A stretch of 15,831 bases of DNA from Gemmatimonadota bacterium (GTDB lineage: Bacteria > Latescibacterota > UBA2968), in the NCBI GenBank assembly GCA_002714465.1, contig PAXL01000045.1:6662-22492 (forward strand), read 5' to 3'. The notes below the pieces were generated by a model. The model made no database searches. It was given only the letters and a program-made list of their open reading frames with translations, and was not told the origin of the DNA. The translations under genes and the position numbers were made by a program. Within the stretch, counting starts at the first letter, position 1; the number at the start of each line of letters is the position of its first letter. Of this stretch, positions 1 to 7,827 are shown piece after piece.

Positions 1-3000
1 GTCGCGCACACAAAGGCACAGGGCCTTCGCTCTGTCGCTCTGACCGACACTGACCGGGTCAGCGGTCTGATCCTGTTCTACCGAGCGTGTCAAGATGCCG
101 GCATCGACCCGATTCTCGGAGTCGAGTTGACCGACCCGGGGTCACAGAGAAACAGACATCCACCTGGGTTTCCTGGCAGTGATGGAGGCCATCTCGTCCT
201 CCTCGCCAAAAATGCGACAGGATACGGCGACCTCTGTGAAATCACCACGCAGCGACACTGTGACCCGGCCTTCTCAATCGCAGAAACATTCAGCAAGCCT
301 TGGCCGAACCTTTTCATCCTCACTGGATTCCCCGATCTGATCGAGCTGATCGTCCGGACACCCAACCGGGAGAACCTGTATGGCGAGCTCGTCAACAACA
401 GCGCGATCACTCGCCGACGCAGCCGTGCTCTCGTCGCCAAAGCCGAGTCGCTCGGTCTCCCCCTCGTCGCCACCAACAACAGCTTCTTTCTCCACCCCGA
501 CGACTGGGACACACACAAGACGCTCACAGCGATCGGACTCGTCTCGACCCTGTCCCGCCTCAAACCGAACGAGTATACGTCGCGCAACGGCTACCTCCGG
601 ACGACCGACGAGATGGAGCGACTCTTCCCGAACAACCCCGAGGCACTCCGGAACACCGAACTGATCGCCGACCTCTGCCAGATCGATCTCGAACTCGGGA
701 AATGGATTCTTCCACGGATCGAAGTGCCTCAGGGGCACACACCCGACTCCTACCTCTCCCAAGTCGCGGGTGACGGGCTCTTCGACAACTACGCCGGCAC
801 ACCCGAGTATGATCGGGCAAAAAAGGTCCAGAACATGGAACTCGAGGTCATCCAGAAGCTCGGTTACTCATCATACTTCCTGATGGTCATGCAGGTCCGG
901 AACTGGGCCAACGAGCGATTCAGACGCACCTACCGACACCCAAAGGACTGCACAATCCTGCGTGGCAGTGCAGCCAACTCGATCACCTTCTACAACATCG
1001 GTGCGAGCGATCTCGACCCGATACGATACGACCTCTACTTCCAGCGGTTCCTGAACGAGGATCGTGCCTCGCCTCCCGATGCGGACCTCGACTTCGGCTG
1101 GGACGAGCGGGACGAGATCCTCCAGCACGTCTTCAATCGCTGGGGTCGCGAGCGTGTCGCGCTCACGTGCACGACCAACCATTTTCGCGACCGAGCCGCC
1201 TTCCGCGAGACGGCCAAGGTCATGGGCTACACGGAAGAAGAACTATCCGAAATCCAGAAGAGCCTAAAAACGAAGACGTGCCGCGTCCACGACGACGAGC
1301 TCGAACGCATCATAACAATCGCTACTAAGATCAAGGGCAAACCGCGCTTTCTCGGCCAGCATCCCGGGGGATTACTGATCACGAACGACCCGATCTGCCG
1401 TCACGTGGCGTGCGAGTATTCGGGTGGAGAGAAGAACCGGCTGATCACGCAGATCGACATGCACAATGGGCTCGACGACCTCGGACTCGTCAAGTTCGAC
1501 CTGCTCGGGAACGGGTCTCTCTCGGTCCTGCGGGACACACTCGACCAAATCGAAGAGCAGAACTACCCGGACCCGGAAGTGTGGGATCTTGAGAAATGCT
1601 ACCACGACGAACGCGTGCTCGATATCGTCCGGAAGGGCCGCACCAAGGGCATCTTCTACATCGAGAGCCCGGCTCAGACACGCCTGAACAAGAAATCCCA
1701 GGTCGAATCGTTCGAAGAACTTGCGATCACCTCAAGCCTCATACGCCCAGCCGGTGCGTCGTATACGGCCACGTTCATCGAACGCCATCGCAAGATGAAA
1801 GCGGGCATCGTCGACTGGGAGTATCTCCATCCCTCACTCGAACCGATCCTGCAGGATTCCCACGATATCTGCGCCTTCCAGGAAGACGTCACCAAAATCT
1901 GTCACCAAGTCGCAGGGCTCAGCTTCAAGAAGGCGGACAAGATCCGAAAAATGATGAACAGCCTGCACGAGGGTGAGCAGAGTGAGGCCGTGATCCAAAA
2001 AACGGCTGAAGAGTTCTTGCAGGGCTGCATGGAGCACAGCGGACTCACACGGGAACAGGCCGTCGAGCTCTGGACACGTGTCAGCTCGTTCACCGGGTTC
2101 AGCTTCTGCAAGTCACACAGCGCAAGCTACGCGCAGCTCTCGTTCCAGTGCTCCTACCTGAAGGCGTATTACCCGGCACAGTTCATCGCATCGGTCATCA
2201 GCAACGAGCACGGCTTCTACACGAAGGAGGTATACCTCAACGAAGCGCGCCGTTGGGGAATCTCGATCCTGCCGATGAACATCAACGCCTCACGCGACAA
2301 ATATTGGGGCAAACACAGCTGGATCCGTCCCGGCATGATGCAAGTCCGAAACCTCACGCAGAAGAGTCTGGCCAACCTGCTACACGAGCGACGCGAGAAC
2401 GGTGATTTCAGGAACCTCGTCGACTTCATCGAACGAGTCGACATCGGCCGGAAGGAGATCGAAAAACTCATCCTTGTCGGAGCTTTCGACGGATACGGTA
2501 TGACACAGCCCGAAATGCTCTACCAGCTCGACGGCATCTACGGACGTCTGCGACCCAGCGAGCCGACGCTTTTCCAGACGAATTTCGGGCCTGACAACGC
2601 CTCAATGATGGACGAGCATCCAGGCCTCGACAACTACACGCTCGCCGAGCGCTGCTTTAACGAGCTCCACCTGCTCGGCTTCATGCTCTCCGGAAACATC
2701 CTAGAGATTCTGGATCTGCATCCGGCGGCAAAGAACGCGGTTCCGGCAAGCCGTATATCCGACTACCAGGGCCAGCGGATCAAGGTCTTCGGTTGGCCTG
2801 TCACCCGACGTGTTCACCACGTCGAACACAGCGGTCAGCCGATGCTGTTCATCACACTCGAAGACAAAACGGAGGTCATAGACGTCATGCTCTGGCCAGA
2901 CGTTTACAACCGCTTTGCCGACGTTATGGCCGAACCCGGGCCGTTCGAAATGTGGGGTATTGTTTCAGAGGAATGGGACACCCACACGGTCGAAGCGGAC

Positions 3001-3114
3001 ATGATAAAGGCCGTCTCCTGGTCACCCAACATGGTGGACTTGGAACTGGCCTCGAAGCGCCTGGAGTGCTCGTTCGCAAGCTTTGAGCCTTACTCGGATA
3101 TCGTAGCGGCATGA
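1..3114 (+). CDS. dnaE2: Error-prone DNA polymerase III alpha, DnaE2/ImuC type (5' partial)
   Basis: This is a C-family DNA polymerase that would carry out translesion, mutagenic synthesis. The reading frame is open from base 1 and begins inside the PHP domain (ALTDTDRVSGL near codon 14), so roughly the first 30 residues, including the first PHP histidines, lie outside the window. The palm follows: LRGSAANS, then PDADLDF at codons 359-365 with the catalytic aspartates, then LGQHPGG and KFDLLGNG carrying the third carboxylate. Next come a helix-hairpin-helix region (about codons 800-830, FRNLVDFIE) and an OB-fold (about codons 924-1010). The protein ends directly after the OB-fold, without the tau-binding tail of replicative DnaE1. 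This and GQHPGG/SHSASYAQL favour DnaE2 over DnaE1. An ImuB-like gene follows on the same strand, which supports a mutasome role. A DnaE1-like replicase is the less likely alternative. Confidence 0.9.
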   Translation, partial: VAHTKAQGLRSVALTDTDRVSGLILFYRACQDAGIDPILGVELTDPGSQRNRHPPGFPGSDGGHLVLLAKNATGYGDLCEITTQRHCDPAFSIAETFSKPWPNLFILTGFPDLIELIVRTPNRENLYGELVNNSAITRRRSRALVAKAESLGLPLVATNNSFFLHPDDWDTHKTLTAIGLVSTLSRLKPNEYTSRNGYLRTTDEMERLFPNNPEALRNTELIADLCQIDLELGKWILPRIEVPQGHTPDSYLSQVAGDGLFDNYAGTPEYDRAKKVQNMELEVIQKLGYSSYFLMVMQVRNWANERFRRTYRHPKDCTILRGSAANSITFYNIGASDLDPIRYDLYFQRFLNEDRASPPDADLDFGWDERDEILQHVFNRWGRERVALTCTTNHFRDRAAFRETAKVMGYTEEELSEIQKSLKTKTCRVHDDELERIITIATKIKGKPRFLGQHPGGLLITNDPICRHVACEYSGGEKNRLITQIDMHNGLDDLGLVKFDLLGNGSLSVLRDTLDQIEEQNYPDPEVWDLEKCYHDERVLDIVRKGRTKGIFYIESPAQTRLNKKSQVESFEELAITSSLIRPAGASYTATFIERHRKMKAGIVDWEYLHPSLEPILQDSHDICAFQEDVTKICHQVAGLSFKKADKIRKMMNSLHEGEQSEAVIQKTAEEFLQGCMEHSGLTREQAVELWTRVSSFTGFSFCKSHSASYAQLSFQCSYLKAYYPAQFIASVISNEHGFYTKEVYLNEARRWGISILPMNINASRDKYWGKHSWIRPGMMQVRNLTQKSLANLLHERRENGDFRNLVDFIERVDIGRKEIEKLILVGAFDGYGMTQPEMLYQLDGIYGRLRPSEPTLFQTNFGPDNASMMDEHPGLDNYTLAERCFNELHLLGFMLSGNILEILDLHPAAKNAVPASRISDYQGQRIKVFGWPVTRRVHHVEHSGQPMLFITLEDKTEVIDVMLWPDVYNRFADVMAEPGPFEMWGIVSEEWDTHTVEADMIKAVSWSPNMVDLELASKRLECSFASFEPYSDIVAA

Positions 3115-3274
3115 TTGCAGGAGCCGTCCCTAAGACGGCGACACAGATTTATAGGGCTCAGGAGAAGAGCGGAAGCCCCTTGCACTCACTCCACAAAAAA
3201 CCCACCGCCTTTCTTGGTGGCCTTGGTGTTAGTCATCTCTATATCTGCAACCCAGTTTGACACTTGACCCTGCA
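3115..3274. other. dnaE2-imuB intergenic region with two hairpins
   Basis: This gap holds two small inverted repeats. One, just after the dnaE2 stop, pairs GCCGTC (3123-3128) with GACGGC (3134-3139) over a 5-nt loop, but no clear T-run follows, so it is at best a weak terminator. The second pairs CCACC (3202-3206) with GGTGG (3216-3220). Read on the - strand it is followed by G and six T, like an intrinsic terminator facing left. No LexA-type operator was recognised. Neither candidate imuB start has a good Shine-Dalgarno sequence. Confidence 0.4.
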
Positions 3275-4519
3275 ATGTTCCTCGCCATCGACCACGATCA
3301 CTTCTCCGCGCAGGCCCTGTCGGCCTACGACCCGACGCTCCGGGGGCACGCCTTTGTCGTCGTCCGTCAGAGTACGGACAGCCACAAGTGTACTGTCCAG
3401 GCGTGTTCATCGAAGGCGCAACATCTCGGGATTCGACGAGGCCAGCCGGTACAGATGGTGCTCCAGAAGCACCCTCGAGTTGAAATCGTCACGCGGGACG
3501 ATCTGATCGAGGAAACAGCACGCGAGGAACTGGGCTGGATCGCCGAGCACTATACACCGGAGTTCGACGTCACCGAATTCGGACGATGCCTGCTCAACCT
3601 CTCCGGAACACCAGTCGCGGAGAACGATGTCGAGAATGTGGCTGGCCGGATCCGGGACGACATCTCGACCAAGATCGGGCTGTGTGACAACGCCATCGGG
3701 ATCGCGTCATCCCGACTGATCGCCAGCATGCTCGCAAAGCTCGCTCGACCGTGCGACACCCGTGTCTGCATCCCCGGATCGGAGTCTGAAACGTTGGCTG
3801 CCTTGGGGGCTGACATGCTGCCGGGTGTGTCGGGACAGGTAAGGGAGCGAATCCGTCAGTATGGGATCAAGCGGATTGGGCAGATCCAGCATCTCGGGAA
3901 GAATGCGCTGATCGCGAGGCTCGGTGGTGAAGGAGAGCGGCTGTTCAGCCTGTCGATCGGTGTCGATGCAAAGCAGAAAATCGAGAAGAAGAAAACAATC
4001 GAGGCCGAGACGATCCTCGACAGAGATATCAATAACGAGAAGGTACTGCGGCAGCACGTCCGGTATACGGCTGACAAACTCGCGCACGAACTGACACGTG
4101 CATCGGTTTGGGCATCCCGTGTCACCTTCATCCTCACGTATACGGACAATCGCCGGACGCAGAAAACGTCAGTCTTCACGTCTCCGACGAACGAGTGGGA
4201 TGCGATCACCGACAGGGCACTGGGCCTGTTCGGCGACTTGTATCAGAGACGCGTCGCCATCAAATCGATCCGGCTCGTCGTGCGTCAACTGCATCAGGAC
4301 ACCAACCAGATCGACCTGTTCGAGTCGGCGCAAAAGAAACGACAGCGCACGATCGGTCACGTCATGACAAAAATCAGAGACCGGCTCGGCTTCGATGCCG
4401 TAATGCCCGCAGCTAACTACGTCTCCACGGAACCTTCGGCACAAACTTCCGAATCGCCTCCCGCCGAACTAATCGATCATCTCGACCTGTTCGACGAAGG
4501 ACACGGCTATCAGCGCTGA
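3275..4519 (+). CDS. imuB: Y-family DNA polymerase-like protein, probably catalytically inactive ImuB
   Basis: The protein has Y-family architecture. The N-terminus FLAIDHDHF matches the usual IDMDAF; CSSKAQHLGIRRGQP is the fingers motif; NAIGIASSRLIA and LPGVSGQVRERIRQYGI match the palm and thumb; a little-finger domain covers about 245-340. At the second metal motif, normally SIDEAF.D.TG, it reads EFGRCLLNLSG, so the paired Asp-Glu become G103 and R104. The aromatic steric-gate position is S11. Both changes fit the non-catalytic ImuB branch, which scaffolds DnaE2 on the sliding clamp. QIDLF (345-349) is an excellent beta-clamp motif and a second LDLF sits at 403-406, close to the C-terminus. 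The order dnaE2-imuB on one strand supports this. ATG 3275 was chosen because it places the DxD motif at residue 6; TTG 3257 would add six residues. An active Pol IV/V is less likely. Confidence 0.8.
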   Translation: MFLAIDHDHFSAQALSAYDPTLRGHAFVVVRQSTDSHKCTVQACSSKAQHLGIRRGQPVQMVLQKHPRVEIVTRDDLIEETAREELGWIAEHYTPEFDVTEFGRCLLNLSGTPVAENDVENVAGRIRDDISTKIGLCDNAIGIASSRLIASMLAKLARPCDTRVCIPGSESETLAALGADMLPGVSGQVRERIRQYGIKRIGQIQHLGKNALIARLGGEGERLFSLSIGVDAKQKIEKKKTIEAETILDRDINNEKVLRQHVRYTADKLAHELTRASVWASRVTFILTYTDNRRTQKTSVFTSPTNEWDAITDRALGLFGDLYQRRVAIKSIRLVVRQLHQDTNQIDLFESAQKKRQRTIGHVMTKIRDRLGFDAVMPAANYVSTEPSAQTSESPPAELIDHLDLFDEGHGYQR

Positions 4520-4605
4520 CCGTAAAACCGGACAGAAGCGACGAACCACATCGAACAGGAACACCAAACGTCATAGCCACCGTTCAGAAAAGGACAAGAC
4601 CGATC

Positions 4606-4640
4606 GGGAACGAAAGAACGGGCGACAATCTCTCGTTCCC
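4606..4640. promoter_or_regulatory. Inverted repeat just upstream of the DUF72 gene
   Basis: GGGAACGA (4606-4613) and TCGTTCCC (4633-4640) are perfect 8-bp arms separated by 19 nt. They end 17 nt before the ATG of the DUF72 gene, where no Shine-Dalgarno site is seen. They could be an operator or a leader hairpin. The gap lacks a T-run after the right arm, so it is not an obvious terminator. Confidence 0.3.
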
Positions 4641-4657
4641 CGCTCCCCTCCTCAAAA

Positions 4658-5659
4658 ATGCAACAACTCACACTGACATCGATCCCAAAACCCAAATTCG
4701 CGAACTGGGCTCCTTTCCCTATCCCGATCGACATCTCTCGTTCGGGATACCTTGTGGGCACATCGGGCTACCACTTCGACGACTGGATCGGAAGATTCAA
4801 CCCGCCCAAGGCGACGAAGAGACAGATGGCAGATCTCTCGGAGTCCCAGAGGCAGGATCACGATCGGCTCCGGTTCTACCAGAAATATTTTGCCTTTGTC
4901 GAGATCAACAACACGTTCTACCGAGAACCGTTGATCGGAAATTTTCTCGACATCGAGAGACGCAGCAAACCCTCGATGCAATACGCCGTCAAAATGCACC
5001 GTTCGATCTCACACACGAAGACGTGGGATCCCGAAAACGGCAAAGCACTCGTTCGCGATCACGTCACGGCTGTGAGTCCACTGGTCGAAACAGGACGATT
5101 CTACAGCTTCCTGATTCAGCTCGAGGACAGGGTCGTCAGGAGCCAGAAGCGTCTGGACTACCTGCTCGCTGTCGGGTCAGAGGCCGTACGAGAGGGACTG
5201 GATGTTCATGTCGAGTTCAGACACGTCTCGTGGCACGAGATGCACCCGATCCAAGCACTCAAGGACAGCGGGATCGGGATCTGCAACACGGAGATTCCGC
5301 CGATTCGGCACGCATTCCCGTTAAAAACCTATGCCACGACGGACAAGGGATACGCCCGATACAGCGGACGAAACCTCGCCTCTTGGTATCCTAACCACGA
5401 ACAGAAGACCTCACGCGAGCGGACGGTTGCGCGCAACGCCCGGTATGACTACCTGTATTCCGAGGATGAGGTCCGTGAGCGAACAGCGGCGCAGTTGGAA
5501 CTGGGACTCAAGGTCAGCTCGGTGGCAATCGCGTGGAACAACCACTACAACACGAAAGCCGTCCAGAACGCCCTATTCAACATCCGGCTGCTCCAGAAAC
5601 AGTTCGGATGTCTCTCGAAAACAGAAAGGCGAATACCATCGAATGATAGGACCGCATAG
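4658..5659 (+). CDS. DUF72 (YecE-family) TIM-barrel protein
   Basis: This belongs to the DUF72/YecE family, whose biochemical role is not established. The usual family blocks are present in order: LVGTSGYHFDDW (32-43), FVEINNTFYREP (80-91), YAVKMHRSISHTK (109-121), HVEFRHVSW (184-192) and AWNNHYNTKAVQNAL (292-306). At 333 residues it is somewhat longer than many members, with about 30 extra residues before the first block. The ATG at 4658 has no good ribosome binding site, so the true start could be later, before LVGTSG. It follows imuB on the same strand after 138 bp, and a terminator comes right after it, so it is the last gene of this strand run and may belong to the same damage-response unit. 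That link is inference from position only; no signal peptide or membrane segment is seen. Confidence 0.8.
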   Translation: MQQLTLTSIPKPKFANWAPFPIPIDISRSGYLVGTSGYHFDDWIGRFNPPKATKRQMADLSESQRQDHDRLRFYQKYFAFVEINNTFYREPLIGNFLDIERRSKPSMQYAVKMHRSISHTKTWDPENGKALVRDHVTAVSPLVETGRFYSFLIQLEDRVVRSQKRLDYLLAVGSEAVREGLDVHVEFRHVSWHEMHPIQALKDSGIGICNTEIPPIRHAFPLKTYATTDKGYARYSGRNLASWYPNHEQKTSRERTVARNARYDYLYSEDEVRERTAAQLELGLKVSSVAIAWNNHYNTKAVQNALFNIRLLQKQFGCLSKTERRIPSNDRTA

Positions 5660-5662
5660 GAA

Positions 5663-5696
5663 AGGCCCGGATCACGCGTTTGCGCAACCCGGGCCT
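5663..5696. terminator. Convergent terminator between the DUF72 gene and cysC
   Basis: AGGCCCGG (5663-5670) pairs with CCGGGCCT (5689-5696). The 18-nt loop holds a further CGC/GCG pair. It lies between two converging stop codons (5659 and 5716), so it could serve both strands. T-runs on either side are poor (TAAGTTTAT on the + side, TTTCCTATG on the - side), so its strength is uncertain. Confidence 0.6.
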
Positions 5697-5715
5697 CCGT
5701 AAGTTTATGCTGCAA

Positions 5716-6324
5716 TCAGCTCAGCTTGCCCATCTTCTTCATCAGGTCGATGATCTGACTCGCTGCCTCCTCGGGCGTACACTCTGAAGTCTTGATCACG
5801 AGTTCCGGATTCTCCGGTGACTCATAAGGGTCCGAGACACCCGTGAAGTTCGGTATCTCTCCGGTGCGCGCTTTCGCATACAGACCCTTCGGGTCTCTCG
5901 CTTCGCAAACCTCAACGGACGTGTCGATAAACACTTCTGCAAAGTCGCCGTCGGCCATCAACTCGCGGACCGCGTCCCGATCGGCTCGATAGGGGCTCAC
6001 GAAGCTCGTAAAGGTGATCACACCGGCATCCGTAAACAGCTTACCGACCTCCCCAATCCTCCGGATGTTCTCTGCGCGATCCTCTGCCGAGAATCCCAGG
6101 TTCTTGTTCAACCCGTGCCGAACGTTGTCTCCATCGAGTACGTAGGCAAGGCGGTCCTGCTCAACGAGAATGTGTTCCGCCGTGAACGCGATCGTACTCT
6201 TACCCGAACTCGGAAGACCTGTCAGCCAGATCATACACCCCTGCTGGTTCAGCAGGCTCTCTCTTTTGTCTCGACTGACGTGTCCCTCGTGCCAAACGAC
6301 GTTCGTTGCCTTCACTTCAGCCAA
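5716..6324 (-). CDS. cysC: Adenylylsulfate (APS) kinase CysC
   Basis: It phosphorylates adenosine 5'-phosphosulfate with ATP to give PAPS, the sulfate donor for assimilation or for sulfotransferases; cytoplasmic. The P-loop GLPSSGKST is at residues 36-44, LDGDNVRHGL at 63-72, the SPYRADRD loop at 110-117 and the family signature DPKGLYAKARTGEIPNFTG at 144-162, followed by DPYESPENPEL. At 202 residues it is a normal stand-alone kinase, not fused to CysN. The start is TTG 6324: AAGGAGG lies 5 nt upstream and no in-frame ATG fits better. No cysD, cysN or sulfotransferase gene is in the window, so the PAPS user cannot be named. It may be translationally coupled to a short ORF immediately upstream. 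Confidence 0.93.
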   Translation of the reverse strand: MAEVKATNVVWHEGHVSRDKRESLLNQQGCMIWLTGLPSSGKSTIAFTAEHILVEQDRLAYVLDGDNVRHGLNKNLGFSAEDRAENIRRIGEVGKLFTDAGVITFTSFVSPYRADRDAVRELMADGDFAEVFIDTSVEVCEARDPKGLYAKARTGEIPNFTGVSDPYESPENPELVIKTSECTPEEAASQIIDLMKKMGKLS

Positions 6325-6679
6325 AATGTCCTCCTTACAACCAGAAAAGGAAATCCGGGCTCAACACGCGTCGACCGCCCGGATCGACTGTAGCTACGGG
6401 CCAAGGGCCCGCAAACGGACAGGCCTTAAAGCTATCCATTTCCATTGCCCGTCGCAATGGATACATCTTGAATCTCCGGCTAGACCAGGCCAAAAAGACG
6501 CTCAAGAACCATCTCAGGCAGAGCCTGTAAGTAATCAGAAGCAGGGACACAGCGACAACGAAGGGGATCAGGGTTTGTGTAGCGATCGAATTACGGCCGG
6601 CCCGATCGAACTCCATGCTTGCCACATCCTGACCGAAAGCCGACTTTTTCGTCTTCGGCCAAAACGCAGGAGGAATGTG
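6325..6679. other. Divergent cysC/leuB-like intergenic region
   Basis: These 355 bp separate divergent genes and should hold both promoters, though no convincing -35/-10 pair was found. Visible structures are CGGGCC/GGCCCG over a 3-nt loop (6397-6411), and TATCCATT (6433-6440) pairing with AATGGATA (6456-6463). The latter competes with an inner pairing of CCATTG (6442-6447) with CAATGG (6455-6460). No leucine-rich leader peptide or T-box was recognised. A possible short - strand ORF is listed separately. Confidence 0.4.
6335..6625 (-). CDS. Possible small membrane protein upstream of cysC
   Basis: This 96-residue ORF starts at GTG 6625 (or ATG 6616, three codons in). No family is recognised. 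One clear hydrophobic stretch, about residues 18-46 (TLIPFVVAVSLLLIT and onward), could be a transmembrane segment, followed by an Arg/Lys-rich stretch and a soluble tail. Its TAA stop (6335-6337) overlaps the AAGGAGG site of cysC, an arrangement typical of translational coupling. That position is the main reason to list it. Against it: the upstream ribosome binding site is weak, it contains rare-looking AGA/AGG codons, and the stretch is otherwise just the divergent cysC/leuB leader. It could also be a remnant of a larger membrane gene. Confidence 0.3.
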   Translation of the reverse strand: MASMEFDRAGRNSIATQTLIPFVVAVSLLLITYRLCLRWFLSVFLAWSSRRFKMYPLRRAMEMDSFKACPFAGPWPVATVDPGGRRVLSPDFLFWL

Positions 6680-7759
6680 GTGAAGTACAAGATCGGGCTT
6701 CTGCCCGGAGACGGGATCGGACCGGAGATCGCGCTCGAAGCGAAGAAGGTCCTAGCGGCGGTTGAGACAGATGTGGAGTTCGAGTGGCTGGAAGCGCCGC
6801 TTGGCGGGCAGGCATACTTCGACACGGGCAAGGCCTTCCCCGAGGAGACACAAGCCGTATGCGACCAGTCGGACGCGATCCTGAAAGGACCGATCGGACT
6901 GAGTCTGGACGAGGCGAAAAAGATCCCTGTAGAGGAACAGCCTGAGCGTGGCGCACTCCTCCCGCTGCGGGCGAGATACGACACGTTCGCCAACTTCCGC
7001 CCTGTCTACCTGCCGAAGGAGCTCGTCCACTTCTCACCGCTCAAACCCGAGATCACCGGGGACGGAATCGATATCCTTATGATCCGGGAACTTGTCGGCG
7101 GCCTCTACTTCGGAGCAAAGGACCAAGGGACGAACGAGGCCGGCCACCGATATGTCCGTGAAACGCTCGAATACGATGAGCAGCAGATTTCTCGAATCCT
7201 GCACGTCGCCTTCGGGGAGGCCCGAAAGCGAAAGGGAGTCCTTCACAACGTTCACAAGAGTAATGTCCTGATTTCAAGCGTCCTGTGGAATCAGGTTCTG
7301 GACGAGGTGGCCGAGGATTACGCGGATGTGACCGTCGAGCACGTGATCGTCGACGCGGCAGCGGCTGCTCTGTGCCTGGACCCGCGACAATTCGACGTGA
7401 TGGTCATGGAAAACATGATGGGTGACATCCTTAGCGATCAAGCCGGAGGCATTCTGGGATCTCTCGGGTTGATGCCCTCGGCCTGCGTCGGGCCAAGGAA
7501 AGCTTACTACGAGCCGGCGCACGGATCCGCTCCGGACATAGCGGGTCAAGGCATCGCAAACCCCTACTCCATGATCGGCAGCGTAGCCATGATGCTCGAA
7601 ACGAGCTTTGGGATGCACGAAGAGGCGAGAACGATCTGGTCCGCGCTCACGCAGGTGTTTGCGGACGGGTATGCGACGCAGGACCTCGCTCGGGAAGGTA
7701 TGGAGCCCCTCGACACGGCCACATTCGGCGACGAAGTCGCGAAGCGTCTTCATCGATAG
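6680..7759 (+). CDS. LeuB-like isopropylmalate/isocitrate-type dehydrogenase
   Basis: This is an NAD(P)-dependent beta-hydroxyacid oxidative decarboxylase of the IPMDH/ICDH superfamily. The 359 residues match LeuB length. Motifs in order are GLLPGDGIGPEI (6-17), DTFANFRP (101-108), IRELVGGLYFG (135-145), HKSNVL with the catalytic lysine K193, VDAAAA with metal ligand D225, GDILSDQA (248-255) with D249 and D253, and YEPAHGSAPDIAGQGIANP (277-295). Several positions are unlike housekeeping LeuB: ENMMGD replaces TNN.FGD, and LKGPIG replaces the usual LLGAVGGP. LeuC and LeuD are not nearby, so 3-isopropylmalate is only one candidate; homoisocitrate, tartrate or malate-type substrates are possible. 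The start is GTG 6680, with AGGAGG 6 nt upstream (6668-6673). The frame extends further upstream, but that part is not protein-like. Confidence 0.85.
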   Translation: MKYKIGLLPGDGIGPEIALEAKKVLAAVETDVEFEWLEAPLGGQAYFDTGKAFPEETQAVCDQSDAILKGPIGLSLDEAKKIPVEEQPERGALLPLRARYDTFANFRPVYLPKELVHFSPLKPEITGDGIDILMIRELVGGLYFGAKDQGTNEAGHRYVRETLEYDEQQISRILHVAFGEARKRKGVLHNVHKSNVLISSVLWNQVLDEVAEDYADVTVEHVIVDAAAAALCLDPRQFDVMVMENMMGDILSDQAGGILGSLGLMPSACVGPRKAYYEPAHGSAPDIAGQGIANPYSMIGSVAMMLETSFGMHEEARTIWSALTQVFADGYATQDLAREGMEPLDTATFGDEVAKRLHR

Positions 7760-7761
7760 GG

Positions 7762-7817
7762 TATAGTACGGACAAAGGGGCTGCGACAGATGTCGCAGCC
7801 CCTTTGTCCGTACTATA
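7762..7817. terminator. Perfect 27-bp inverted repeat, bidirectional terminator
   Basis: Arms 7762-7788 and 7791-7817 are exact reverse complements with a 2-nt GA spacer. The core is AAAGGGGCTGCGACA facing TGTCGCAGCCCCTTT, giving a GC stem with an A-run on one side and a T-run on the other, the usual shape of a bidirectional terminator. It sits between the converging stops of the leuB-like gene (7759) and the dehydratase gene (7828). Its complete symmetry over 27 bp is unusual. Confidence 0.85.
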
Positions 7818-7827
7818 TTGTGTACAA

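Noticed and set aside
3186..3236. 16-residue - strand peptide (MTNTKATKKGGG...)
   Set aside because: Too short, no ribosome site, and it overlaps the hairpin and T-run.
6170..6679. In-frame upstream extension of the leuB-like ORF
   Set aside because: It overlaps cysC, has no family similarity, and the AGGAGG-GTG start at 6680 gives a standard LeuB N-terminus.
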